This document shows, piece after piece, positions 1-13,576 of a stretch of 64,000 nt of DNA (its first letter is position 1; every line of letters starts with the position of its first letter). The notes beneath the pieces are model-generated. The model made no database searches. It had not been told where the DNA came from and worked only from the letters and a program-made list of their open reading frames with translations. The stretch lies in the NCBI RefSeq assembly GCF_025698545.1, contig NC_068570.1:62001-126000 (forward strand), written 5' to 3'. Made by a program: the position numbers and the translations under genes. Source of the DNA: Gossypium raimondii. Taxonomy: Eukaryota; Streptophyta; Magnoliopsida; Malvales; Malvaceae.

Positions 1-789
1 ATTTTTAGCACTTAAAAGTACTTGAGAGGCAACCATCCCTTATTGGTTAATGATCAAGAATCAAATTAAAATTAATAATTCAACATCAATTAAAGTATTT
101 TGCTGCAATAACTTTTGAGTATAGAGCAAGCAAACATTCACATCAAAGCTAGCTTATAATCAGATCCAATCTTCCGAAAATCACTTCTCAAAGTTAATAA
201 GGTCTGCGCTCATGGGAGGGCATTGAAGGGGCACTGAAGCTCCAAATATCTCTTTAGGCTTCAATGTGAAAGTTACTTGCAGGCCTAACAGTGCCGCAGT
301 ACAAAGTATCAAAACCAGTACCAGGGAAGCTACAAGCTGCCTGATAAATGATAACTGAATTGAAGCTAGTCAAGGTGAAGCACGCTTCAACAAAAGCTCT
401 GATGTTTTGATCCCTTTTCTTTGAGCATCAGAGGAAGAGCACGGGAGACTGAGGTCTGCACAAATAAGGACAGGCTTATAGTAATCTGCTATGGATGACT
501 AATACCTTTTCTTTAAGCACCAACAAGAACTAAAAGAATAACAAAGCACCTGCAAAGAGTACAAAAGAATCATCAACTTTTGAGTCAATCTATCCATCAT
601 GACATTTTTATATTTCAAAAGAAACTAAAATGAGACGCTTAATTGCTTATCTTCCTTTTTGAGTCAAAGTTCGGTTTAGTCAACTGGGTTTTTTGGCATA
701 TTTAATACATTTTGTAGGTAATTTGCTTCATTCTTTTCAAGAGTAAAGATGAAGACGACTTACATGCTAAATCTTAGTCATAAAATTGT
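1..789. other. 3' flank of the PPR gene, no gene recognised
   Basis: No open frame here resembles a protein. Positions 180-480 are less AT-rich than other intergenic DNA in the window, and lie just beyond the stop codon of the minus-strand PPR gene. They may be a long or spliced 3' untranslated region of that gene. This is inference only. Confidence 0.3.
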
Positions 790-3066
790 TCACCAAAAAT
801 CCCCACAGGAACAAACTCCATCTTTAAAATGATGAAAGCGATTTGTGTCTCTGACATATATTTCTCTTCCTTCAAAGCCAGATATAAATTTTATAACGGC
901 ATGACAATCACCACAGATTCTGAGATTTTTTATTATCTGCAGTGGAGAGCCCGGAGGAGTATTCAGAAGCCCTAAGGCTACTGCTAACTTCTCACTATGT
1001 CCACATAAGATCTGCTCCTTGTCCTGCTCGTTCACATCTTGCAACACCAAGTTAGTATTTGGCAGGTAACCTGCTTTCTTCATCTCCAAGCTCAATTTAT
1101 GTAACTTCTCAATGATCTCAGTCATTTGTGGATTTGATTTATCTCCAGCAAGAAGTATGTGCACTTGGTTCTTGATCTCAATCCAACTGCAACCGGGGTT
1201 CTTCTTCATGCCCCTACTCCTCATGACATCTCTCACGGCATCTACTTCGTCCCACATGGCCTTAGACGCATATATATTGGAAAGAAGGATGTAATTACCA
1301 GGATTATTTGGTTCTAATTCAAAGAGATTCCTTGCAGCAATCTCGCCTAGACGAATGTTATTGTGAAGCCTACAAGAACTAAGCAAAGCTCCCCAAACAC
1401 AGGCATGTGGTTCAAATGGCATTTGCTTGATCATGGTATATGCTTCTTCTAGCTTTCCAGAACGACCTAGAAGGTTTACCATGCAGGAATAGTGCTCCAT
1501 TTTTGCTTCAATTCCATAGTCTTCATACATGCTATTAAAAAATCGCCAACCTTGTTCTGTTAGGCCACCCTGACTGCAAGCAGATAATACACAACTAAAG
1601 CTGATAAAATCAGGCTTGTGCCCTTTATGTTGCATCAAATGAAAAATATCAATAGCTTCATTAGCCTTACCATGCATTGCATAACCACCCATAATTGCAT
1701 TCCAACAGACTGAGTTTTTGTTTGGTATCCTATCAAAACAAAGTCGAGACAAATGGATTCTTCCACACTTAGCGTACATATCAACTAATGCACTGCCAAC
1801 ATGAACATCAGCAGTGATTCCTGTTCTAAGGGCAAAACCATGAGCTGCTTTTCCATGTACCAATGCTGCAATATTTCCACAAGCTGGTAGCAAGCAAGGT
1901 ATTGTTACAGAGTTTGGCTTCACCCCTGCACTCTGCATCTCTCTGAAAAGCTCCAATGCCTCAATATCCTTCCCATTTTGTGAGCATCCAGCAATCATTG
2001 ATGTCCAGGATACAACATTCAGTTCCCTCCCACGCACTCTAAATCGCTCAAATACCTCCATAGCTACATCAACAAGATCATTTCGAGACAGTGCAGTTAA
2101 TAAAGCATTGCGAGCACCTACATCCATAAGCTCCTCATTCGTCTCTTCAAATGCTTTCATCAAATCTCCTGCACAAGCACATTTTCCGAACATATCTATA
2201 AGTGCGCTAATAACAAACTTGCAATGCAAAAGACCTAGTTTGATCACATAACAGAGAACCTGAATCCCTATATTAAACCTCTCCATATCACCCACAGCAG
2301 AAAGAACGCTTGAAATTGTAATATGATCAGGCTGAAACCCTTTCGAATGCATTTCCTGAAACATGACAACAGCTTCAACATAGTTCCCGCTCTGGTTGAA
2401 TCCTGTAATCATACCATTCCATGAAACTACATTGGGCTCCAAACCATAACTTTGCATCCCAGAAAAGATTTCCTTTACCTCGTTAACGCAACCCTTGCGA
2501 GCGTAAGCTGAAAGCAAAGCACCATAAGTAACCACATCTCCTTCAGGTAATCTCTCGAACACATTCCGAGCATCCCGGATTCGATCACTTTTTAAATACA
2601 AGTGCACCAAAGAAGCTTGAACAACGGAATCTGAATCAAACCCATATTTACAAACGATGCAATGAATTTCTCTTCCGAACTTCAAGGCGGATAATTTGCC
2701 GCAAGCCTTGACAACATTTGATAGCACGTGAGTATCCAGCAAAACACCATGAGAAAGCATTCGGGAGAAAACGTTGAGCGATTGGGTGAAAAGATTGGAC
2801 TTGTTGAGAGCATAAATGAGAGTAGAAAAGGAAGAGATAGATGGGTCAGATATGGAGCGAAGGACGAGATCTGCTTCGACAAAGGAATGGTGATTAGCAA
2901 ATCGTGAGATGAGTCTTGTAGAAAGATGGGTATCAGCAAGAAGTCCAGTTTTCAGTATATAAGCGTGAGCTTGACGAGTTTGTGACAGAGATGCTATGGC
3001 TGAGTACAGGCAATGAAGAATTGGAGTGTTCAGATTTTCCAAAAATGGCAGAGCTTGCCTTGTCAT
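790..3066 (-). CDS. DYW-type pentatricopeptide repeat protein (At1g20230-like)
   Basis: Intron-less frame of 758 residues from the ATG at 3066. The frame stays open 60 bases further upstream but holds no other ATG before a stop, so 3066 is the start. PLS-class PPR repeats fill about residues 50-600, with the recurring pattern VVSWxxMIxGxxxxGxxxEA. E/E+ segments and a C-terminal DYW deaminase-like domain follow. The DYW domain shows the HSEKLA zinc/glutamate motif, then CGDCH and a terminal CSCGDFW. The last three residues are DFW rather than DYW, a tolerated variant. Family members bind organellar RNA and many are C-to-U editing factors in plastids or mitochondria. The target transcript cannot be read from sequence. 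The next gene (DsbA-like) is divergently transcribed, 1.9 kb away. Confidence 0.93.
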   Translation of the reverse strand: MTRQALPFLENLNTPILHCLYSAIASLSQTRQAHAYILKTGLLADTHLSTRLISRFANHHSFVEADLVLRSISDPSISSFSTLIYALNKSNLFTQSLNVFSRMLSHGVLLDTHVLSNVVKACGKLSALKFGREIHCIVCKYGFDSDSVVQASLVHLYLKSDRIRDARNVFERLPEGDVVTYGALLSAYARKGCVNEVKEIFSGMQSYGLEPNVVSWNGMITGFNQSGNYVEAVVMFQEMHSKGFQPDHITISSVLSAVGDMERFNIGIQVLCYVIKLGLLHCKFVISALIDMFGKCACAGDLMKAFEETNEELMDVGARNALLTALSRNDLVDVAMEVFERFRVRGRELNVVSWTSMIAGCSQNGKDIEALELFREMQSAGVKPNSVTIPCLLPACGNIAALVHGKAAHGFALRTGITADVHVGSALVDMYAKCGRIHLSRLCFDRIPNKNSVCWNAIMGGYAMHGKANEAIDIFHLMQHKGHKPDFISFSCVLSACSQGGLTEQGWRFFNSMYEDYGIEAKMEHYSCMVNLLGRSGKLEEAYTMIKQMPFEPHACVWGALLSSCRLHNNIRLGEIAARNLFELEPNNPGNYILLSNIYASKAMWDEVDAVRDVMRSRGMKKNPGCSWIEIKNQVHILLAGDKSNPQMTEIIEKLHKLSLEMKKAGYLPNTNLVLQDVNEQDKEQILCGHSEKLAVALGLLNTPPGSPLQIIKNLRICGDCHAVIKFISGFEGREIYVRDTNRFHHFKDGVCSCGDFW

Positions 3067-4108
3067 AGTGTTTTGACTCGTTGCCACCCAAAATTTGAAC
3101 CATAAGCTCTTGTCGGAGTCACGCAACCTTCCGTGTCAGTGGCAGTTGATTTGCTATGTCAATGTTGACGTGGGGACAAGGGGCAGCTTAACGCTAAAGG
3201 CTAAAGCTTCATTACGTTGACACTGAAGTAAAGCCCATTTTAAGTCATTATATATATATATATATGGATTTAGATTAATTTATTTTTACATTGCATAAAA
3301 CAAAAGAAGAATTAACAAATTTTAAATTAATTTTTCAATTAAGCCAACTTTTAAGCATATATAACCTTCAAAACAATGACTGATAGTCTAATAGTATTCT
3401 CATTATCTATAATTACTCTGTTGAAAGTATAAAATGCTATTATTTAAGTGTATAAAAATATTATTAATTAAGTTTTAGTTTGATTGATATCACTCTCATT
3501 ATTAATATAGAAATATATGAATTGAGCACGATGAAACTTTCTATTTAAGAGTTGAGATTGGTCGATTGAGCCTTAATTCGATTAGTATTGACATTATTGT
3601 CAATATAAGAGAACGTAAGTTTAAGTATAATAAAGTGCATTATCCTCTTTTTAAAGGTTAGGAAGGAGTATAAATAATACTAGGTATTGTATCAAAAATA
3701 GCACATATGATAAAAAATCAATCCCAAATTAAAAAAAAGAGTTGAGATTGAATTATGAATAGTTATATCTATTATATAAAATGTAAAATTAGAACATTGA
3801 TAATAGCAATGTATCGCAAAAAAGAAAAATAGAATACACAAACAAAAATTTATGTAGAAATCTTTTCAGGAAAAAATCACGAGAAGAGGAAAAGAAAATT
3901 CACTATGTCAAATTCAATTCACTATATCAAATTCGAATGATACAACAGAAGAGACGATTACATCTATTTATAGATTTAAAAACTTTATTCAAATAAAAGT
4001 CAAATAGAAGTAATGAAGTAATATTAAAACATCTTATTCTAATCAACATCAAATAGAGGAAGTAAACTTCTATGCGGATCTTACTTGTGCAACCTATACC
4101 GTACTGCA

Positions 4109-4196
4109 GGGGTCGATTGCGACCCCAATCCAATATTTTGCTTATTGGGGATCTATGATGGGTTGCGATCCTCAACCTTCACCCTCATAGATCCCC
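4109..4196. repeat. two adjacent perfect hairpins
   Basis: GGGGTCG (4109-4115) pairs with CGACCCC (4120-4126) across a 4-base loop. GGGGATCTATGA (4147-4158) pairs with TCATAGATCCCC (4185-4196) across 26 bases, and that loop itself contains GGTTG/CAACC. This GC-richer island in AT-rich DNA is probably part of a degraded repeat. A small-RNA hairpin cannot be excluded. Confidence 0.55.
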
Positions 4197-4513
4197 TATA
4201 TTGCCAGTTATATTTTATTTAACAGGAATTTAAATCAGAGAAAAAAATTTAATCCATAATTATATAAGTTTTGAAACGTACTAAGAAAAAATTAAACATC
4301 TTCAAATTTTGAGTAAATAAATGGCTAAACTTCGACTCCAATGCTCTATCTTGATTCAGGTCAACTGGTTTTTTATTTTCAAAAAATATTTTATTTCACT
4401 ATTATAATAATTAAATATTAAAAGTGGCAAATATTTATATTTCCAATTTTAAACATTTGATTACACGGGCAAAATATGTAATTATCTATTTTCTTTTTAT
4501 CAGCTATATTTTT

Positions 4514-4902
4514 GGGATAAATATAATTTTGGTTTTAAATTTAACAATTAAGTCTACTTTAGTACTTGTACTTTAGTACTTAAATTGGTAACAAAATTCA
4601 TTTTGGTCCTTAAATGTGTAGCATATAAAAGTTTGATGATTTGTCACTTTGAGATTGTGTTATATCATCACTTTAAAATTAAAATTAAAATTAATTTTTA
4701 AGTGATGACATAGTATAATCTTAGAGTGTCACCTAAAGTGTTATAATACCGGACCAATAGTTGAACCAATTAGATTACTGATTCTCGATTCAACCGGTTT
4801 TATGGTAATCAAAATGGATATAGTTGTCAAGTTCAATAAAAATGTACAAATATCAAAGTAAACATAGTTGTCAAGTTTAGGGGCCAAACATTATATTATC
4901 CC
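4514..4902. mobile_element. MITE-like inverted-repeat element
   Basis: About 389 bp, starting GGGATAAATATAATTTTGG and ending CATTATATTATCCC. The terminal 40-50 bases on each side are diverged inverted complements of one another. No coding capacity and no exact target duplication was found. A second repeat-like insertion (4740-4810) may lie inside. It sits in the presumed upstream region of the DsbA-like gene, about 110 bp before its ATG. Confidence 0.55.
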
Positions 4903-5012
4903 TTTTATTTTTGTGGCTCAAAATTTAGCGGCTATTACTGCTAAAGCAATGCCACTCGAAAATGAATATTAAAAGCAAAGGCCATTAGAGAACAGAAACA
5001 CGAGAGAAAAGA

Positions 5013-6492
5013 ATGGGGACGGAAAAAGGAACAACTTATTTAGTATCCTCTTTTTTCTTCACCATTATCTTAACTATTGTCTGTCAACGGACCGTCAAAG
5101 CTCAGTCTTTGCCGCCGGCGAAGTACGATGGGTTCTTGTACACCAACCACCGAGTTGACTCGGACACGATTATGATCGAGACTTTCTTCGATCCGGTCTG
5201 TCCCGATAGCAGAGACGCATGGCCTCCTCTCAAGCAAGCTATTCATCACTATGGTTCTCGCGTTTCGCTCATAGCTCACCTCCTCCCGCTGCCGTTAGTC
5301 TCCTCCTGTTCCTGATATATTTTCTTTTTGTTAACTTCCTGTGAATTTTTGTGGCCATCTTTTCGGATTTAATCTATTTTTCCTTGGTTTTGTTACTGTG
5401 GATGGTTTAATCTATTATAATATAATCATTTTTTTTGTGCTTGAATATCAAGGTCAATTCTTTAGAAGACAATTGAGACGAACACTTGTAGATTATGTCC
5501 TAATATTTAAACTTTGAACATTCTGATCTTTTGCTTGAATTGTTATTCCTGTAAAAGTGCTGTCTTTTAACAAATGGATTAGTTTTAATTTAAATCATCC
5601 CTTTATGACAACTTTGATCAGGATTTGATTTAATGAATATTTATGTTTTGTTTGTAAGGCTTTGACTTTCAATAGGTTTGGCATTGTAAAATTGCAGTTA
5701 CCACGACTATGCATTCTCTACTTCCCGGGCCTTGCACATTGTAAACCTGCTCAACCCTTCTGCCACTTTCCGATTGTTGGAGTCTTTCTTCGAATATCAG
5801 GTTCAGATATTCTATTGACAGTACTGTATTTCCTCTTTTGAATAAATGGAAAGCAGCTGTATTCATGATATAACATGTTTTATCTACTTCTATTGTTGTT
5901 CAAATGAAAATACAAAATTTGTTTTAAGCTCAACCATTTAGGAGGATTCTGCAGTGTCCATATGACTATCAATCAGCCACATTGAATTGCTTGTGTTATA
6001 ACATATATATTTATCATGTTTGGAGTATTGGGTACTGAATTTGTTGGGTACCAATTAACTAACAGGGGAGGTTTTACAATGCCCAAACAAGCAACAAGTC
6101 TAGAGATGCTGTTGTGGATGAAATCATAAAGCTTGCAGCAGAAACAGTCGGGAACTCCTATTATTCTGCAATTGAATCAGGTTTCAATGACCGGAAGACT
6201 GATCTTAAAACAAGAATTTCTTTCAAGGTATAGGTGGTTTCACTTTCACCTTGTAATGTGTCTCGTATTTCATGGACTAATAAGCTTTATTCTTGTCATT
6301 AACATTGTAATGTCTTGTGACATGCAGTATAGTGCTTCAAGAGGGGTGTTTGGAACACCAACTTTCTACATCAACGGATTTGCGGTGCCTGATTCCGGCT
6401 CCGCAATTGATTATAAGCAATGGAGAAGCTTCATTGATCCATTGCTTCTGGCACAGAGCAGAAAGGGAGACGATTTGCCGCACTCTTTATGA
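5013..6492 (+). CDS. DsbA-like / thioredoxin-superfamily oxidoreductase (At1g20225-like)
   Basis: Four exons: 5013-5293, 5698-5800, 6066-6227, 6328-6492; 236 residues, frame kept at every junction, GT-AG introns. Residues 1 to about 30 form a signal peptide, implying the secretory pathway. The thioredoxin-fold start carries FFDPVCPDSRD near residue 63, so the active-site position reads CPDS, with one cysteine, not CxxC. The last exon carries GVFGTPTFYING, the cis-proline segment of DsbA/DSBA-like proteins. With a single active-site Cys, a classical dithiol oxidase role is doubtful. The family (thioredoxin-like, At1g20225) is poorly characterised. Next to it lies a PPR gene, as in Arabidopsis At1g20225/At1g20230. 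Confidence 0.85.
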
Positions 6493-9215
6493 GGATTTTA
6501 GCTTTTCCATTCAAGTCCTATTTGCTTGATGCATCTCAGTGAACCCTGTAATAATAATAATAATAATAATGCACGTTTATGCTTGATGTTCTGTAATGGC
6601 TGCCAAAGGCTTGGATAGTAAAGTAAATAAAGAATTAGGTTTGTGCCAGTTTAGTTTACCTTAAACCCAAACCTTTACCCCTATATCCATTGAAACCGCT
6701 TACCGAAATGGATTGATAAAATAGCTTGAGAGTTGAGTTGGGTTTAATGTGTTGGGCCTTCACTTTATTCAGTTCTAACTTGAAATTTTAAGATCAATTA
6801 TCACTTTTCTTTGTCCAATTGTGTTAGGAGGCATGTAACACTCGATTCTGTCGCTGAAGATGTTATATTTATTGTCGCAGCTATTATGATTTCTTTTACT
6901 TATCTAATAAATAATTTATACAAGCAATTAGGTTCAAAACTTAATTACAATATATTATTGCTCAAATCAGGGTTATAAACAAACTTATGAAAACTCTAAT
7001 GAAACATCAATGTTAATAGAAGGGATAAAAGGTAACATTTTCAAAAATATCAAGGTGATGTCTGGTTTGTCTGTGGCAAATTAAGATCCTTTTAATACTT
7101 AATGAGCTTGTGTTCAAGTGATGTTATATCTTTCTATTTCATTTTTAAAAGTAATTATTTTTGAATTTAAATTTAATAAAACAAGCTTTTAGTATTGTTT
7201 TATAAATTGTTAGGCCGATTCGGGCCCAAGAAGGAACTAACATGTTGATTAAATGTGAGCGTGCATGTATCGGGGTTGATGTCTACTAAACAAACTAATA
7301 AATCAACTAAGACAAATGTGTTGGAAAAGATCTAATTTAAAAGCGGTTTTCTTGCACAAAAACAAATTACTTACCTCGAATGTTTGCAACTGAAAATTTA
7401 TATTCTACACAAATAAATATAAAAACGTAACTAATATATAAATTACAAACATAAAAATTTAAATAAATAAAAAAACCAAAAACTTCAAACATACACAATA
7501 GAAACAGTTTCACAAGCTGCCGAAAACTACAACAAATAAATTATAAACATATAATATGATTTTAAACCCTAAACCTAAACATTAAAAATAAAATATAAAC
7601 ATATAATATATAAATTATTACAAACAAATTTTTTTTACCCTTAATAGTATAACAAGATCCCAAAACTCCAACTTGTGAAAAATTTTTTGTTATCGTTGCT
7701 TCTACTAAAAATAGGCATGGGAGGAAGGGAGAGGACGATATATAAATATTGACTTGGGGAGAAATTAAAAATATATAAAAGGTGTATTGCGAGAGGGGCT
7801 ATCATGATCGCTTGGTCATGTCGACGACATGGGTATTAGGTTAGTGCTGCCAATCGATCATGGCAGCTCCTCACTTACTATATTGCACTAATTTTTTTTT
7901 TCAAATTTTAAACTAGTGTTGCCATTTAATTAAGCGACACCAATATTTCTCCTGTATTTGTTGAAATTACTCATATTTTTTTAATAAATTTTGGATGTCG
8001 TCATATAGAGGTGTCGCTTGACAACATGACGGACCCTATTTTGGTAATTAATTTTGTTTTTTTTTTTGTATTATTAATGTAATATCTCCATAAAACTGAT
8101 TTCCATTCCAATCAAATGTACTCCTAAGTAAACTAAAATTAATTATACCAAGACGTACTAAGCGGTACTTCACCTCAACCATTCACAAAGCACGGTTTTC
8201 CCGCCCCTCTATAAGCTGTCATTCAGAGGCCCTTGTTTCCTTTTTCAGTAAAATAAACTATGTTATATATATCAAGTAGCTTTGATTGCGGAGATAGTCG
8301 TGAGAATAACTTTTATATATTGCCAATAGAGAGTAATTTGCTTTTTAACCGTGAAGTCTCACCAGATTGCTGAGTCTAGAAGCATAACGCCGCTTTGTCT
8401 GACGGTGCTAATATCAATATCATCAAATTCCAAGTCCAATTTATACTAGAATTATATATATATATATAATACATTTACTTCTAACTTGAAATGTCTTTGC
8501 CTATTGCAGCATTGCTTTGTCTCTAACTGTTTTAACTTTAACAACTGAAACACCATTGTGTTTGACATTCTCTAGTCTGTAATTAATGGTTTTTTCTGGA
8601 TAAACTTGAAGATAACAGGGAGTTAAAACTTGATTAACAGCTCAGCACCGCCATTGTAATGTCAAAATGAATCATGTGCAAAGACTTGCAAAAAGATTTA
8701 ATAATGCAGTCGGTTTCATATGGGTCAAATGAATGGCCATGTGAACTTTGTACATATTGCTTGGTCTAGTACACATATTGTATCACACACAGCGGAACAC
8801 ATGGAGGTGTCTTTTTGTATTTTAGTATCTTATTATCTTCCAATTGCAACAATTATCAAATAACAACAATTGGTCTTTATTGTTTTTCATCCATTCACGG
8901 CTCTTCCTGTTGGGAGAGAGCATGTGAGTGTAGAAAGAACGTGGGAATTATTGAATGAGTCTCAGAACTCTCCAGTCTTTGCAGCCATAATTCAATATAT
9001 ATATATTTTTATATTGCTTCAAATTGATTTGGTTTTCCATTTTTCTTCTCCTACTTGCAGGGATCACATATGAGGTTGTTGCATTAGCATAGCAGAGTTT
9101 AGCCCCTTATTTAAACCCCCCCCCCCCCATTCTTCTACTTTGAAATGCCAACAAGTGTAAATACATTCATTCCCAGTACTTCTCCAGCATTTGTTATCTT
9201 TTACCCTACCGAGAA
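6493..9215. other. intergenic, DsbA-like to expansin
   Basis: Contains a (TAA)7 microsatellite at 6549-6570 in the likely 3' UTR of the DsbA-like gene, a (TA)n run near 8452-8469, and repeat-like sequence at about 7200-8060 with several scattered 'gtgtcgc'/'gacac' pieces. The poly(C) run is listed separately. Short open frames here have no protein-like features. Confidence 0.4.
9116..9128 (+). repeat. poly(C) run of 13 upstream of the expansin start
   Basis: Thirteen consecutive C follow ATTTAAA, 88 bases before the expansin ATG. It is likely in the 5' UTR or core promoter. Its length may vary between individuals or be a sequencing artefact. Confidence 0.9.
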
Positions 9216-10186
9216 ATGGCAAAATCCATTTTTGCATTACCAATTTTGCTTGGATTATGCTATCTGGCTACTGATGTAAGTGCCTTCACGGCTTCTGGGT
9301 GGACCAAAGCACATGCTACATTTTATGGAGGCAGTGATGCCTCAGGAACTATGGGTTAGTAACTAACCATTTCCCTTCCACTCCGTTACTTTTTTTATTT
9401 TCAAATTTTCATTGGTGTTTAACATTTGAATGAATTTGTTGACTATAGGGGGAGCTTGTGGATATGGGAACTTGTATTCAGCTGGGTATGGAACCAGGAC
9501 TGCTGCTTTAAGCACAGCCTTGTTCAATGATGGAGCTTCATGTGGACAATGCTACAAGATCGTGTGTGATTACCTAGCTGACCCTAAATGGTGCATAAAA
9601 GGAACATCCGTCACCATCACAGCCACAAACTTTTGCCCTCCTAACTTTGCTCTTCCCAACAATGCCGGAGGTTGGTGCAACCCTCCTCTCCAGCACTTTG
9701 ATATGGCTCAGCCTGCCTGGGAAAAGATTGGTATTTACAGAGGTGGCATTGTGCCTGTTTTGTTCCAAAGGTAAGTACCATCCCCATGGACCCCATCACA
9801 TTTTCTTCCCTCAACTTTCAAAATATTGATACTGCTACTACATCTAACTTATGGAAGCGTTATTAATGTTATGATACAGGGTTCCATGTAAGAAACATGG
9901 TGGAGTCAGGTTCACTATCAACGGTAGAGACTACTTTGAGCTTGTTTTGATTAGCAATGTAGGTGGGGCAGGATCCATCCAATCCGTATCCGTTAAAGGC
10001 TCTAAAACTGGGTGGATGTCAATGTCAAGAAACTGGGGAGCTAACTGGCAATCCAATGCCTACCTCAACCGTCAATCGTTGTCGTTCAAGGTCACCACTA
10101 CCGATGGTGTTACCCGACTGTTCCCTGATATTGTGCCTGCAAGTTGGGGGTTTGGCCAGACTTTCTCTAGCAAAGTACAATTCTAA
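9216..10186 (+). CDS. EXPA11: alpha-expansin (EXPA11-like)
   Basis: Three exons: 9216-9354, 9449-9770, 9880-10186; 255 residues. A signal peptide (about 1-22, ending near VSAF) is followed by the six-Cys DPBB (GH45-like) domain with [18 protein letters not shown] and [10 protein letters not shown], then the HFD motif near residue 128. The C-terminal CBM63-like domain carries the conserved tryptophans ([14 protein letters not shown]) and ends SSKVQF. Expansins loosen cell walls at acid pH without hydrolysis. The segment [19 protein letters not shown] is what I recall for AtEXPA11 (At1g20190), and the neighbours fit that locus. The symbol is an orthology inference. Confidence 0.93.
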
Positions 10187-11552
10187 GCTCACTAAAAGCT
10201 TTAGTTCCCGGCAGAGGCGTGCTACATTATTTTTCAAAAAAGCTGCCCGCCATACATGGTATTTATCGATACATCACATGGTCAATAATATCAGGCTACT
10301 TGTTTTTCTGGAGAACTTGTTGTTTAGATGGAAGTGAAATCTTTGTTTTTGATACAAGTCGATGTTTGAAATTATTTCATGATCATAATAAATTGTCAAT
10401 AAGAAGTGCAAGAAAAACATTGCAGCTTCAGAAGATGTAAATTTTGTCATCACAAATTTTATATGTTTGCAATAGGAGTTGCTACTTTATAGTTCTACCA
10501 TTTCTCATAAATGTAATAAATCAACCGGCAATCCTTTTGTCATTTAATCCAACAAGTTTAAACCCTGTTTTGTCCCATGAATGGATGCTTTGTTCTTTGG
10601 ATTAAGGCTATAGCAGAAAATGCCATTAAACTATTAACTCAACGCCATTGGCAGATCTGTTCCTCCTTTTGGCATCATTATCCTGACATCAATTTCATAT
10701 TAGATTACTTTGATCCACAGAATCTTTTTCCCACGTTGATCAAATTCCATGCAACTGTGGTTCCCAAAGCAGTAAATGAAAGGGGCAATTGAACTAAACT
10801 ATACGCAACTTGTGAGTTGCTTAAAGGGTTAAAATTTGGTAAGTTCTGTTATTGGCTAAATGCTAGGCTGTTTGACATTGACACTTAAACAGTTTGATAA
10901 AGCTTAAAACTCTTGAATCTTGACCAAAGCTTGCGTTAAAACAAGGATTGCATTATTGGTTCGACCCCATCTACCAAACCTTTCCCTTTCTTAAGCTCTG
11001 TAGGGTCAACATACTTTTTTTTCTTTCTTTTTTTTTAAACAAAAAAAAAGAATGCTTTGCTTAAGTCTTAATCATCCCTCATCAAAGAAACTATTGGTGC
11101 TGCTAGTTCTTTCACTCCCCATATCTTTTGACAATACTTAATTAGCTCGTTTTACTTTGAAAATCAGTTCTGTTATTGTCATTGATGGTTCCTAATCACT
11201 GGTTTAACTTTTTGGGGGAATGCGTGCTTACTTAATTCTCTTCTTAAATCATTTGAAGAATTATTACATTATTATGTACTGTGGAGGTCAACATGCAAAA
11301 GCCTGATTAAAATTCAAAGTTGATATTTTATTTTATTAAGGCCAACCACAATCAGGTTATGCTTCTTGACTACTCCACTAAACAAGGGTTCTTGATCACC
11401 AAATATGCTAACAACCATTATCAATAGTAACAACTCCAATTTATAGTCTCTTTTGCCTTGTTTTAAATAGCACATACTGTTTTTCGTATCAAACGTGCAT
11501 AGCTAGTCAGTTAATCTGCAAATTATTTGTGAATTCTACAATTGTTTCAATT
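10187..11552. other. intergenic, expansin to peroxidase
   Basis: About 1.4 kb of AT-rich 3' UTR and promoter sequence. No coding frame, RNA gene or clear repeat was recognised. A pyrimidine run followed by poly(A) lies at about 11010-11050. Confidence 0.35.
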
Positions 11553-12814
<1,262 letters not shown>

Positions 12815-13576
12815 TTTTGAAGCCATTTGAATTGGACTCTATTTATCTTTTTAAAGCTATCATCAAAAAAGAAAAAATAAGTTTGCATGCAGTCGAAAAG
12901 GACAGCTAGGAGGGATTTGTATTTGTGTATCATGTGATTTAATGATTAAAAAGAAAGCAGTGTTGTGTTTTGTTCTTTGGGTTTTATGAATCCATGGCCA
13001 AATTATTTTTCTTCAGTAAGGAAGTGGAAATTAAAATTATAGTGTTTAACAAAGGAGGTGATGATATGATCCCAACGAAACTATATGGCTTTAAACTGAA
13101 TGGATAAAGTAAGGTTGAATCTCAACGAAGATTTTTAAGTAAGTACTTGAAATCAATGGTGGAAATTTTCCACTTTCACCAATTTTTTCGATCAACAAAA
13201 AAAAATACCGAATACCCCAATTCTTTTTAAAAAAAAATTAAATCTGAAAGTAAATATTATCAAAAAAAAAGGGGGGGGATTTAGGTGTTACTTGTTTTAA
13301 TTTAATAAGGTAAGAAAATTTTAAAATTTAAAATTTAGAACCATTTATTTTGATTTAATCGTTAAGGTTATTTTAAAAGTTCTCACTATGGTTGTCACGG
13401 TATTTAAATTTGAAAGATTAAAAGCATAATTCTTTTTTTTATAAAATGATAATATCTCTTTCTTTTTATTTTGAATTATTATATAGGTAAATTATTAGCG
13501 TCAAAGACATTTAGTAAAAGTATTATGGAGGCCATTATACTAAGATTTGATTGTATTTTGTCTTGTTTACTTAAAA

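Larger units (their letters stand above)
3067..5012. other. intergenic, PPR to DsbA-like, repeat-bearing
   Basis: AT-rich divergent intergenic region. It holds a short (TA)n run near 3250-3265, an inverted-repeat hairpin region at 4109-4196, and a MITE-like element at 4514-4902. The stretch 3800-4200 has the look of a degraded repeat. No coding frame could be supported. Confidence 0.5.
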
